A stretch of DNA of 7,190 nucleotides from Lachnospiraceae bacterium (GCA_900769175.1 CAAGFP010000199.1:1-7190); one strand, 5' to 3'; shown: positions 1 to 6,609, numbered from the stretch's first letter. Made by a program: numbers and translations. Notes: a model not told the origin generated them from the letters alone.

Positions 1-8
1 AGAGTAGT

Positions 9-15
9 CTCCTTT
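9..15 (-). promoter_or_regulatory. Ribosome binding site of a divergent gene off the left edge
   Basis: Read on the minus strand this is AAAGGAG, a good Shine-Dalgarno sequence. Only eight bases separate it from the window edge, so a start codon would fall at or just past the boundary. An extended -10 element lies about 25 bases upstream of it at 40-48. Together they suggest a minus-strand gene beginning immediately to the left; its product cannot be seen. The site could be chance in AT-rich DNA. Confidence 0.4.
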
Positions 16-39
16 AATTATGATTTTTTCGTCGAAACC

Positions 40-48
40 ATTATATCA
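40..48 (-). promoter_or_regulatory. Possible extended -10 promoter, leftward
   Basis: The minus strand reads TGATATAAT, an exact match to the extended -10 pattern TGnTATAAT. The hexamer 17 bases upstream (GAGAGT) is a poor -35, which extended -10 promoters tolerate. It would give a leader of about 33 bases ending at the AAAGGAG site at 9-15. The same 10-bp string (ATTATATCAA on the plus strand) recurs at 168-177, so either copy, or neither, may be the real promoter. Confidence 0.35.
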
Positions 49-299
49 AAGGATTACAGATTACTCTCTTTTTATTTTATTTTCCAACCAACAAAATCTT
101 TACTCTATTTTAAAGCAATCCCATTCCGAAAACAATGTGCGAAACGATTATTTCCAACAAGCATGCAATTATATCAAGCGGTATCGCTTTATTATTTCCG
201 ATGAATGAAACCCAGAACTTTATTACGGGAAAACGATTCATTGCAGCGAAAGAGAACAATATTTTATACTTTTTTTATAAACTCTTAATATTTGATACA
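49..299. other. Gene-free AT-rich spacer
   Basis: This stretch separates the putative divergent start at the left edge from the degV promoter. Two short plus-strand open frames run through it (20-208 and 135-332), but neither has a Shine-Dalgarno sequence before its ATG, and neither product has recognisable motifs. I see no RNA gene, riboswitch fold or mobile element here. A 10-bp direct repeat (ATTATATCAA) at 40-49 and 168-177 is the only repeated string I noticed. Confidence 0.5.
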
Positions 300-329
300 T
301 TGACACTTTCTTTCTGTCTGCTTTATAAT
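300..329 (+). promoter_or_regulatory. Sigma-A promoter of the DegV-family gene
   Basis: A perfect -35 TTGACA (300-305) and a perfect -10 TATAAT (324-329) are separated by 18 bases, one more than optimal. Transcription should start near 336, leaving a leader of about 57 bases before the DegV start codon. No other gene lies between, so the assignment to the DegV gene is straightforward. Both hexamers match consensus, which suggests a strong housekeeping promoter whose output may be limited by the palindrome just downstream. Confidence 0.8.
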
Positions 330-334
330 TGATG

Positions 335-349
335 TAGTATTGAATACTA
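335..349. promoter_or_regulatory. Operator-like palindrome at the degV transcription start
   Basis: TAGTATT and AATACTA form a perfect 7-bp inverted repeat around a single central G. It starts six bases after the -10 box and covers the predicted +1. A dimeric repressor bound here would block initiation. AT-rich sites of this general shape are bound by several small winged-helix families (PadR, GntR/YtrA, MarR), but the regulator cannot be named from this window, and none is encoded here. A short mRNA 5' hairpin is an alternative reading. Confidence 0.5.
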
Positions 350-392
350 TATATAATTGTTTTCTTTACAAGAAAATTGCGGAGGTTTCATA

Positions 393-1280
393 ATGGATTC
401 ATTTATCATTTCGTGCTGTTCAACATCGGATATGCCCCTTTCCTTCTTTGAGGAAACCGGCATCAAATTTCTTCCTTTTCATTTCATCATTGATGGAGAA
501 GAATATCCGGATGATTGCGGAACTACAATGTCCTATGATGAATTTTATAAAAGAATTAGCAATGGCTCACTGCCAACCACTTCACAGGTAAACATCGGCG
601 AATATATCCGTTTCTTTGAGCCGATTCTTCAATCGGGCAAAGACATTTTGCATATTTGTTTTTCTTCGGGTCTTTCCGGTTCATATAATTCTGCCTGCAA
701 TGCCAAAGAAGAACTTGCTGAAAAATATCCGGAGCGAACCATCAAAATTGTTGACAGCCTTTGTGCTTCCTCCGGTTACGGACTTTTGATGGATAAGGTA
801 AACGAACTTTGGAAAGCCGGTGCAACGCTTGATGAACTCTACCTTTTTGTGGAAGAGAACAAATGCAATGTCCGCCACTGGGTTTACGCTTCCGACCTCT
901 TCCATTTAAAGCGCGGCGGAAGAATTTCTTCAGCTTCAGCAACCTTTGGTTCTTTATTAAATATCTGTCCCGTTATCGATGTGAATTATAAAGGCGAGCT
1001 CATTGTCCGCGAGAAGGCGCGCGGCAAAAAGAAGGCAATGCAGTCGCTTTTAAACCACATGAAGGAGCAGTGTAAGGACCAGTTGGAATACAGCGAAAAA
1101 TGCTTCCTTTCCAACGCGAACTGCCCGGAAGATGCAAAGATGCTTGCATCCATGATTGAAGAAACATTTCCGAAAATGAACGGAAAAGTGAAGCTTTGCA
1201 ACATCGGAACCGTTATCGGTGCGCATACCGGTCCCGGAACCATCGCATTGTTCTTCTGGGGTGACAAACGTGTGAACTAG
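393..1280 (+). CDS. DegV family fatty-acid-binding protein
   Basis: The 295-residue protein is a full-length DegV-family member. Characterised relatives (FakB) bind a fatty acid and present it to the kinase FakA for acyl-phosphate formation in the cytoplasm; others have unknown ligands. Visible family motifs are TTSQ at 62-65, SSGLSGS at 91-97, VDS at 120-122, LKRGGRIS at 172-179, a basic REKARGKKKA segment at 206-215, and a C-terminal HTGPGT from residue 278 followed by a hydrophobic end. The N-terminal strand reads ISCCSTSD (6-13), with Cys9 where the family usually has Asp. I chose the ATG at 393 because GGAGG (381-385) sits seven bases upstream; the in-frame ATG at 357 lacks such a site. 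The gene is monocistronic, with its own promoter (300-329) and a terminator inside the convergent neighbour. There is no fakA or other lipid gene here. Family call is secure; ligand is unknown. Confidence 0.93.
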   Translation: MDSFIISCCSTSDMPLSFFEETGIKFLPFHFIIDGEEYPDDCGTTMSYDEFYKRISNGSLPTTSQVNIGEYIRFFEPILQSGKDILHICFSSGLSGSYNSACNAKEELAEKYPERTIKIVDSLCASSGYGLLMDKVNELWKAGATLDELYLFVEENKCNVRHWVYASDLFHLKRGGRISSASATFGSLLNICPVIDVNYKGELIVREKARGKKKAMQSLLNHMKEQCKDQLEYSEKCFLSNANCPEDAKMLASMIEETFPKMNGKVKLCNIGTVIGAHTGPGTIALFFWGDKRVN

Positions 1281-1283
1281 GCT

Positions 1284-2729
1284 TCATTTTTTATGATTGA
1301 TTATCACAGGCTGGCTTTTTTCGGTAGGATACCGGAAGACCAGCCTTTTTAATGCACGCGGATAAAATGGAATCAGCGGCCATAAATAGCTTCCCTTTCC
1401 AATTACCGGCGTTGTTACGATACTGAGCATGACAAGACATAATCCGCAAATCAGGCCGGGCAGTCCGAAAAATCCGGTTACAATTATCAGAAGCAGCCGG
1501 TACATTTTAATCGCTTCCGAAAGTTCCAGACTTGACAACGCCAGAGAAACCAGAAGCGTTGCCGCCCCATAAAACAAAATTTCCTTGCTCGCCCAGTTTA
1601 ATTCAATTGCCATTTCACCAAGAATCAAACCGCCTACAATCGACAATGCCCCTGCAAACCGGTCTGATGTATGAGAGGTCGAATAGCGGAATAAATCCAG
1701 ACCAAACTCGACAAATAATGCCAGAATAATCATTTTAAGCGGGGAAACAGCCACTTCTTTTGTAAGCGAGAAGTCTCCGGGTAGCGGTATATGAACCGTA
1801 AATAGAATAAAAAGCGGCATAATCAGAAGACTTAAAGCCATGCAGACAAAACGGATGAGACGGATATAATTCCCGATTAATACCGGCTTATAATAATCTT
1901 CCGGTGACTGTGTGAATTGAAAAATACTGCAGGGAAGTACCATGACAGAAGGTGAATTGTCAACAATGAGAATCACATATCCTTCCTCTAAATAACTTGC
2001 TGCCACATCCGGCCGCTCAGTGAACATCATATTCGGCATCGGATGAAACCACATCTTTTTAACCAGCAGTTCCTGAAGCGTCCTGCTTCCCATCGTAAGA
2101 TCCGTTGCCTGAATACTGTATAATTTTTTCCGAATCTCACTCACCAGTTTCTCCGATGCTTTCCCCGAGACAAAAGAAAGAATCACATCCGTTTTGGAAT
2201 CTGTTCCGATTTCAAATGCTTCAAAACTCAATTTCGCCGTACGAATCCTCCTTCGAATTAAAACCGTATTCGTCAGGGAGCTTTCAACAAATCCGTCCTT
2301 TGAACCTCTAAGTACCTTCTCCAAATCGGGCTCCTGAGGATGTCGAATCGGATATTTTCTCGTATCAATTAAAATTCCTTTTTGAAACCCTTCCAGCAAA
2401 AAGATTGCGCCTCCGGAAAGAACAAATTTCTCAATTGCTTTCTTATCATCCTCAGTCGTAATTTCCACAAACGAAAATTTCGCCTGTAAAAAGCGCTCAA
2501 ATTCCTGAGTGTTGTCGCTGACCGGATAAGGGAAATCCTCCATGAAACCCGGATCCTGCAAATTCTTAAATAAGTTAATCAGGCAGTCCGGATCGGACAA
2601 TCCGTTTAAGAGCAAAAGATATGCCCGTTTTGAAGAAATTTCAAAATCCCTTTCAATGAAATCATAGTTTTTCCCGGGCAGAAAAAGAGCACGAATCCAT
2701 TGTTTATTATTCTCAAAATCTGATGTCAT
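1284..2729 (-). CDS. spoVAF: SpoVAF-like spore membrane protein (GerA family)
   Basis: The predicted 481-residue protein is a complete GerA-family A-type subunit of the spore inner membrane. It has a long soluble N-terminal part (about 1-285) and four or five hydrophobic segments (about 293-314, 329-347, 359-377, 383-402, 411-440). Family motifs include RGSKDGFVES (141-150) with TNTVLIRRRI (153-162), TERPDVAA (237-244) and SPEDYY (275-280). SKTDV (178-182), VDNSPSVMVLP (256-266) and EILFYGAA (383-390) resemble SpoVAF more than nutrient-receptor GerAA. In Bacillus, SpoVAF acts with YqhR in amplifying germination signals; that role here is inferred. I chose the ATG at 2729 because GGGAGG lies eight bases upstream; a longer in-frame reading would need a TTG at 2798 inside the upstream terminator. 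No gerB, gerC or spoVA genes are adjacent. It follows the importer terminator and probably has its own sporulation promoter, though I see no clear sigma-G match. GerA-family call is near certain; the SpoVAF subtype is moderate. Confidence 0.88.
   Translation of the reverse strand: MTSDFENNKQWIRALFLPGKNYDFIERDFEISSKRAYLLLLNGLSDPDCLINLFKNLQDPGFMEDFPYPVSDNTQEFERFLQAKFSFVEITTEDDKKAIEKFVLSGGAIFLLEGFQKGILIDTRKYPIRHPQEPDLEKVLRGSKDGFVESSLTNTVLIRRRIRTAKLSFEAFEIGTDSKTDVILSFVSGKASEKLVSEIRKKLYSIQATDLTMGSRTLQELLVKKMWFHPMPNMMFTERPDVAASYLEEGYVILIVDNSPSVMVLPCSIFQFTQSPEDYYKPVLIGNYIRLIRFVCMALSLLIMPLFILFTVHIPLPGDFSLTKEVAVSPLKMIILALFVEFGLDLFRYSTSHTSDRFAGALSIVGGLILGEMAIELNWASKEILFYGAATLLVSLALSSLELSEAIKMYRLLLIIVTGFFGLPGLICGLCLVMLSIVTTPVIGKGSYLWPLIPFYPRALKRLVFRYPTEKSQPVIINHKK
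1308..1350 (+). terminator. Intrinsic terminator of the DegV-family gene
   Basis: AGGCTGG (1308-1314) pairs with CCAGCCT (1340-1346). An inner TTCGGT/ACCGGAA stem with one bulge sits above it, and the outer stem runs into TTTTT (1346-1350). The T run follows the stem only on the plus strand, so it serves the DegV gene, which stops 27 bases earlier. The whole element lies within the last codons of the convergent spoVAF-like gene, where it encodes part of the C-terminal tail. Confidence 0.82.
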
Positions 2730-2766
2730 TCCATATTCCTCCCATAAAAGTTCTCCAATAAACAGC

Positions 2767-2788
2767 GGGAAATTCAGAGGAGTTTCCC
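2767..2788. repeat. Short inverted repeat upstream of the spoVAF-like gene
   Basis: GGGAAA (2767-2772) and TTTCCC (2783-2788) are perfect 6-bp arms around a 10-base spacer. The repeat lies between the importer terminator and the spoVAF-like start, ending about 38 bases upstream of the ATG, so an operator or leader hairpin is possible. With six-base arms chance is a serious alternative. Confidence 0.25.
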
Positions 2789-2796
2789 ATTGAATC

Positions 2797-2828
2797 AAAA
2801 AGAGTCATCGTACTCACACGATGACTCT
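2797..2828 (-). terminator. Intrinsic terminator of the BMP-type ABC importer operon
   Basis: AGAGTCATCG (2801-2810) and CGATGACTCT (2819-2828) form a perfect 10-bp stem with an 8-base loop. On the minus strand the stem ends in a TTTTT run (2801-2797). It lies 46 bases past the stop codon of the last permease gene and separates the importer operon from the spoVAF-like gene on the same strand. The plus-strand flank is also T-rich, but no plus-strand gene ends here. Confidence 0.88.
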
Positions 2829-2874
2829 CTTCTTTTCCTTATTTTATCCGGTTTCATACGGAATTATTCATCCA

Positions 2875-3867
2875 TTAACGTTCCTCTCGGAAATAAGCAA
2901 GTCCAAGACTTTCAGGTGGCTGATTCTCCTTCTTTGACTTCAATGAAACCACAATCAGAACGACAATGGTTGCAACATAGGGTGCCATTTGAATCAAATC
3001 GGTCGCATAACTGGAAACCGTAATCCCCAAAATACTCGGCAAATACTGATACAGCCAGTAAAGAATCCCGAAAAGGTATGCACCCCAGATTGCATTTAAA
3101 GGCTTCCAGGTTGTGAAAATAACCAGTGCCACTGCCAGCCATCCGAGGGCTTCAATCTGCTCGGTCGTTGCCCAGATTCCACGGTTGTAATCAAGCACAT
3201 AATACATTCCGCCAAGTCCGGAAATGCCGGCACCGATACAGGTTGCAAGATATTTATATAAGGTTACGTTTACGCCTGCAGCGTCTGCAGTTCCCGGATT
3301 CTCTCCGACCGCACGAAGATTCAGACCGATTCTTGACTTATATAAAATAAAATGTAAAATCACTGCCATGATTACCGCAAGATAAACCATGAAACCATAG
3401 CTAAATAACATTTCTCCGACAACGGGAATTTTCGACAGCCCGGGAATCTGTGTCGAGAAAGCCTTATTGGCAATCGGTGCCGCAGTAGCCACAGAACCAT
3501 CCAGAATAAATACTCCGAAAAAGTTTGCAAATCCCATACCGAAAATCGAAAGTGCAAGGCCGGTTACATTCTGGTTTGCACGAAGGGACACCGTCAAAAA
3601 GCTGTAAATCAGACCGCCAAGCATCGATACTATAAGGCAGGCAATCACGGAAATCAGAATGCTGACGATTCCGACCGGATTCGGAGAAAGTGTTTCATAA
3701 TAATAAGCTCCGGCAAATCCTGCGAATCCGCCAAGATACATAATACCGGGAACACCTAAATTCAGATGTCCGGATTTCTCTGTGACGATTTCGCCCATTG
3801 CTCCATACATGATAATGGTGCCGAAAGGAATTGCACGAAGAATCCATGCAATTAAACTACTTAACAT
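2875..3867 (-). CDS. nupQ: BMP-type ABC transporter permease 2 (NupQ-like)
   Basis: This 330-residue membrane protein is the second, shorter permease of a branched-chain-type/BMP ABC importer, the class that includes nucleoside uptake systems. About eight or nine hydrophobic helices are visible (roughly 38-57, 67-90, 100-121, 154-176, 206-226, 241-255, 259-282, 293-310). Diagnostic sequence is GEIVTEKSGHLNLGVPGIM (25-43), the family's N-terminal signature. The likely ATPase-coupling loop is SRIGLNLRAVGENPGTADAA (178-197). The C-terminal tail is polar and cytoplasmic-looking. The ATG follows the stop of the upstream permease gene directly (TAAATG), with AAAGGGGG eight bases upstream inside that gene, so translation is probably coupled. 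It is the last gene of the operon, with the terminator 46 bases beyond. Specificity for nucleosides is inferred from family and gene order. The symbol follows the B. subtilis nupNOPQ order and is by analogy. Confidence 0.92.
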   Translation of the reverse strand: MLSSLIAWILRAIPFGTIIMYGAMGEIVTEKSGHLNLGVPGIMYLGGFAGFAGAYYYETLSPNPVGIVSILISVIACLIVSMLGGLIYSFLTVSLRANQNVTGLALSIFGMGFANFFGVFILDGSVATAAPIANKAFSTQIPGLSKIPVVGEMLFSYGFMVYLAVIMAVILHFILYKSRIGLNLRAVGENPGTADAAGVNVTLYKYLATCIGAGISGLGGMYYVLDYNRGIWATTEQIEALGWLAVALVIFTTWKPLNAIWGAYLFGILYWLYQYLPSILGITVSSYATDLIQMAPYVATIVVLIVVSLKSKKENQPPESLGLAYFREER

Positions 3868-4953
3868 TTATGCTTCCCCCTTTCCTGATTTGTGAAAAAC
3901 AATTTTATACTGAATAAAAAATTCGCTTCCGAGAATAAAGAAAAGGATAATACCGCTGATAATATCTGCCGCATAATCATTCAGTCCGTATTTGGATGCG
4001 ATTTCCGATGCTCCTTTGCTTAAAAAGATCAGAAGAAAGGACATCAGAGCCATATAAAATGCGTTAAACTTGGCAAGCCACGCAACAATGATAGCAGTAA
4101 ACCCGTTACCGCCTGCCGAAGCGGTCGAAATTGTCTGGTCTTTCCCGGCAACCGTCAGGTAACCGCAGAGTCCGCAAAGGGCTCCGGAAATAATCATCGT
4201 ACGAAGGGTAACTTTCTTCACATTAATTCCAGCATAACGGGCGGTGTTGACAGACTGGCCGACAACCGCAATTTCATAGCCCTGCTTCGTATATTTCAGA
4301 TATAAATACATTGCAACGGTAAGAAGCAGAACCACTATGATATTTAACATATAGCGCTGTCCCATAATGGCAGGGAACCATCCCGCCTGGGTTGCAACGT
4401 TTAATTTACCGAGACTGGAAGCCTGACCACGAAGCACGTTGGTCGCGCAGGCAACAAAGGCAATTGCAACATAATTCATCATCAAAGTAAACAGGGTTTC
4501 ATTCGTATTCCAGAATGCCTTAAACACCGCAGGAATCAGTCCCCAAATTGCGCCACCGAGGATGGCTGCAACAAACATGGTAATAAATAACAACGGTCCC
4601 GGAAGGGCATTCCCGAAATTTACCATGACAAGTGCGGTAGCAAGTCCGCCCATTAAAACCTGGCCTTCTGCACCAATGTTCCAGAACTTCATTTTAAAGG
4701 CCGGGGCAAGTGCAATTGCAACCAGTAAAAGAGAGGATAAATCACGAAGTGCCCAAAGGAATCTGGTCAGGGATGCAAATGTACCCTGAAACATAACTCC
4801 GTAAACGGCAAAAGGATTCAATCCCGTAACGAAAAAGATAAATAAGGCATCCACAATTAGCGCTGCAAGGATTGCAATTCCGCGAATCAGAATTTTCTTT
4901 CCGATACCGGGCTCATCCTTTCTGGCAATTCGAAACAATGCTTCCTTCGCCAT
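3868..4953 (-). CDS. nupP: BMP-type ABC transporter permease 1 (NupP-like)
   Basis: This 361-residue protein is the first, longer permease of the same importer. Hydrophobic helices are seen at about 23-44, 72-86, 97-115, 119-141, 153-173, 201-220, 252-270, 283-312 and 328-346. The family signature FKMKFWNIGAEGQVLMGG (86-103) is intact, as is NETLFTLMMNYVA (151-163). TKQGYEIAVVGQSVNTARYA (222-241) is the likely ATPase-coupling loop, and its counterpart is present in permease 2. The N-terminus is cytoplasmic and basic, with no cleavable signal. Its ATG overlaps the ATPase stop codon by one base (TAATG), with GGAGGAG seven bases before the ATG, inside the last ATPase codons. This arrangement points to translational coupling and roughly equal subunit levels. 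Together with permease 2 it forms the heterodimeric membrane channel. Substrate is inferred, not shown. Confidence 0.93.
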   Translation of the reverse strand: MAKEALFRIARKDEPGIGKKILIRGIAILAALIVDALFIFFVTGLNPFAVYGVMFQGTFASLTRFLWALRDLSSLLLVAIALAPAFKMKFWNIGAEGQVLMGGLATALVMVNFGNALPGPLLFITMFVAAILGGAIWGLIPAVFKAFWNTNETLFTLMMNYVAIAFVACATNVLRGQASSLGKLNVATQAGWFPAIMGQRYMLNIIVVLLLTVAMYLYLKYTKQGYEIAVVGQSVNTARYAGINVKKVTLRTMIISGALCGLCGYLTVAGKDQTISTASAGGNGFTAIIVAWLAKFNAFYMALMSFLLIFLSKGASEIASKYGLNDYAADIISGIILFFILGSEFFIQYKIVFHKSGKGEA

Positions 4954-6497
4954 TATTTTTCTCCTCCTTCCTCTTTTGCTTCCACAAGTTTTGTCATTCT
5001 TCTTCCAACCTCATCTTTGCCGGTCACCCTCGGATCCACGATTCCGTTGTTGCGTCCGTCGCAAAGAATTAAAATTCGGTCACATAATTCCAATAAAACA
5101 TCCAAATCTTCGCCTACATAAATGACTGCTACGCCCTTGGCTTTCTGCTCATTCAAAAGATCATATATTTTATACGAAGTATTAATATCAAGTCCTCGTA
5201 CCGCATAAGCTGTCATCAGAACAGCCGGAGCAGATGCTATTTCACGTCCGACCAGGACCTTCTGCACATTACCGCCTGACAATTTCGATACCGGCGTATT
5301 AATGCTTGGCGTAACGACCTGAAGTTTCTCTGTGATATCCTCAGCAAGCTTACGCGGCTCCTTTCTATCGGCAACAATGAAGCTTCCCGCCTCATATGTC
5401 TTTAGTAACATATTGTCCGTAATTCCCATGGAACCGACCAGTCCCATTCCGAGACGGTCTTCGGGAACGAAGGACAAATGGACACCCTCATCACGGATTT
5501 TTTTCGGAGACTTTCCAATCAGGGAAATCGCCCCCTCTTTTTTCGGATGATAATAGGTGATGGAGGAATTTGAAGATACCGTCTGCAGTCCCGCAATCGC
5601 CTCTAAAAGTTCCTTTTGTCCGTTTCCGGATACACCGGCGATTCCTAAGATTTCTCCGCCAAAGGCATCAAAGGAAACATCTTTTAAAACCTCGATTCCT
5701 TCTTTATTGACAACGGATAAATGGGAAACTTCAAGCCGCTTTACCGGATTTATGGGATCAACACGGTCAATGTTTAATGCCACCTTCTGTCCGACCATCA
5801 TCTCCGTCAATTTATTCTCATCCGCATCCTTTGTGGCGATACTGTCAATATATTCGCCCTTCCTTAAAATGGCGACACGGTCTGAAACAGCCAGTACTTC
5901 ATGAAGTTTATGGGTAATAATGATAATACTTTTACCATCTGCCTTCATGGCTTTCATTACTTCAAAAAGGCGGTCCGTTTCCTGTGGAGTCAAGACAGCT
6001 GTAGGTTCGTCAAGAATCAGTATATCCGCGTTTCGATACAAAACCTTAACAATTTCCAGTGTCTGTTTCTGGGAAACGCTCATCTCATACACTTTTTGTT
6101 CGAAATTCAAATCAAAATGATACCGTTTGCATATTTCTTCCGCTTTCGAACGAACAGCCTTTAAATCGAATTTCTCTTCTTTTCCCAGGCCCAGTGCTAT
6201 ATTCTCTGTTGCTGTAAATACATCAACCAGTTTAAAATGCTGATGCACCATACCGATTCCGTATCGGAATGCATCTTTCGGAGAACGGATATCGGCGATT
6301 TCTCCCTTCACATAGATATGACCTGCATCCGGGTAATAAATTCCTGCAAGCATATTCATTAATGAAGTTTTTCCGCTTCCGTTTTCTCCCAAAAGCGAAA
6401 GAATTTCCCCGGGGTATACACCCATTGAAATATTACTGTTGGCTGTAACCTTTCCAAAGGTTTTGGTAACATTTTCGAACCTTACCGCATATTCCAT
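4953..6497 (-). CDS. nupO: BMP-type ABC importer ATPase, two fused NBDs (NupO-like)
   Basis: This 514-residue cytoplasmic ATPase has two fused nucleotide-binding domains, as is usual for sugar/nucleoside importers of this class. NBD1 (about 1-240) has Walker A GENGSGKTS (37-45), Q-loop Gln86, Walker B ILILDEP (159-165) with catalytic Glu164, and His196. Its signature is SVSQK (140-144), without the usual LSGGQ glycines. NBD2 (about 253-500) has a degenerate Walker A GVSGNGQKE (288-296) lacking the GKT lysine, a family-typical FVPEDRLGMGLV (343-354) and a good signature LSGGN (406-410). In the Walker B region it reads LMTAYAVRGLD (427-437), without a catalytic Glu, and there is no switch His. 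One composite ATP site is therefore intact and the other degenerate. AAGGAGG precedes the ATG at 6497. A 205-base spacer separates it from the binding-protein gene; downstream it overlaps permease 1 by one base. The family is certain; nucleoside specificity is inferred from synteny with nupNOPQ. Confidence 0.95.
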   Translation of the reverse strand: MEYAVRFENVTKTFGKVTANSNISMGVYPGEILSLLGENGSGKTSLMNMLAGIYYPDAGHIYVKGEIADIRSPKDAFRYGIGMVHQHFKLVDVFTATENIALGLGKEEKFDLKAVRSKAEEICKRYHFDLNFEQKVYEMSVSQKQTLEIVKVLYRNADILILDEPTAVLTPQETDRLFEVMKAMKADGKSIIIITHKLHEVLAVSDRVAILRKGEYIDSIATKDADENKLTEMMVGQKVALNIDRVDPINPVKRLEVSHLSVVNKEGIEVLKDVSFDAFGGEILGIAGVSGNGQKELLEAIAGLQTVSSNSSITYYHPKKEGAISLIGKSPKKIRDEGVHLSFVPEDRLGMGLVGSMGITDNMLLKTYEAGSFIVADRKEPRKLAEDITEKLQVVTPSINTPVSKLSGGNVQKVLVGREIASAPAVLMTAYAVRGLDINTSYKIYDLLNEQKAKGVAVIYVGEDLDVLLELCDRILILCDGRNNGIVDPRVTGKDEVGRRMTKLVEAKEEGGEK

Positions 6498-6532
6498 TGG
6501 AATTTTTTCCTCCTTTTTGTATTTATTTATAT

Positions 6533-6547
6533 CGCGCGCGTGCGCAT
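6533..6547. other. Alternating purine-pyrimidine tract (Z-DNA-prone)
   Basis: Fifteen bases alternate strictly between pyrimidine and purine, nearly all C and G, with CGCGCGCG at 6533-6540. It lies 36 bases before the ATPase start codon, between the long hairpin and the ribosome binding site. This is a sharp GC island in an AT-rich spacer. Alternating CG runs can adopt Z-DNA under negative supercoiling, but any function here is a guess. Confidence 0.45.
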
Positions 6548-6559
6548 CCTTCGCAAAGC

Positions 6560-6609
6560 CTTATTTACATCACAGGAAATTCCTACGAATTTCCTATGAT
6601 GTAAATAAG
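6560..6609 (-). repeat. Long inverted repeat in the nupN-nupO spacer (23-bp stem)
   Basis: Arms 6560-6582 and 6587-6609 are complementary at 22 of 23 positions around a 4-base loop. The single mismatch is C6573 opposite A6596. In plus-strand RNA this is C-A, but in minus-strand RNA it becomes a G-U wobble, so the operon mRNA would pair along all 23 positions. It follows the terminator-like hairpin and precedes the ATPase leader. Likely roles are protection of the 3' end of the binding-protein transcript, an RNase III site, or a dispersed palindromic repeat. I saw no target-site duplication at its borders. Confidence 0.8.

Noticed and set aside
20..332. Two short plus-strand open frames (62 and 65 codons) upstream of degV
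   Set aside because: Neither ATG has a Shine-Dalgarno sequence, the products lack recognisable motifs, and the second runs across the degV promoter.
357..392. Longer DegV start at 357
   Set aside because: It has no ribosome binding site and would add 12 residues that include the GGAGG site of the ATG at 393; the shorter protein starts like other DegV proteins.
2730..2796. Sigma-G promoter for the spoVAF-like gene
   Set aside because: Sporulation control is expected, but I could not find a convincing pair of -35 and -10 elements at correct spacing on the minus strand.
2730..2798. N-terminal extension of the spoVAF-like gene from a TTG at 2798
   Set aside because: The TTG lies at the end of the upstream operon's terminator, whereas the ATG at 2729 has a strong GGGAGG eight bases upstream.
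5557..5904. Plus-strand open frame of 115 codons inside the ATPase gene
   Set aside because: It is a mirror of the conserved ATPase frame, with no independent initiation signal or family resemblance.
6560..6609. MITE or other small transposable element
   Set aside because: The inverted repeat is nearly all stem with a 4-base loop, and no flanking target-site duplication is visible. Copy number cannot be judged from one window.
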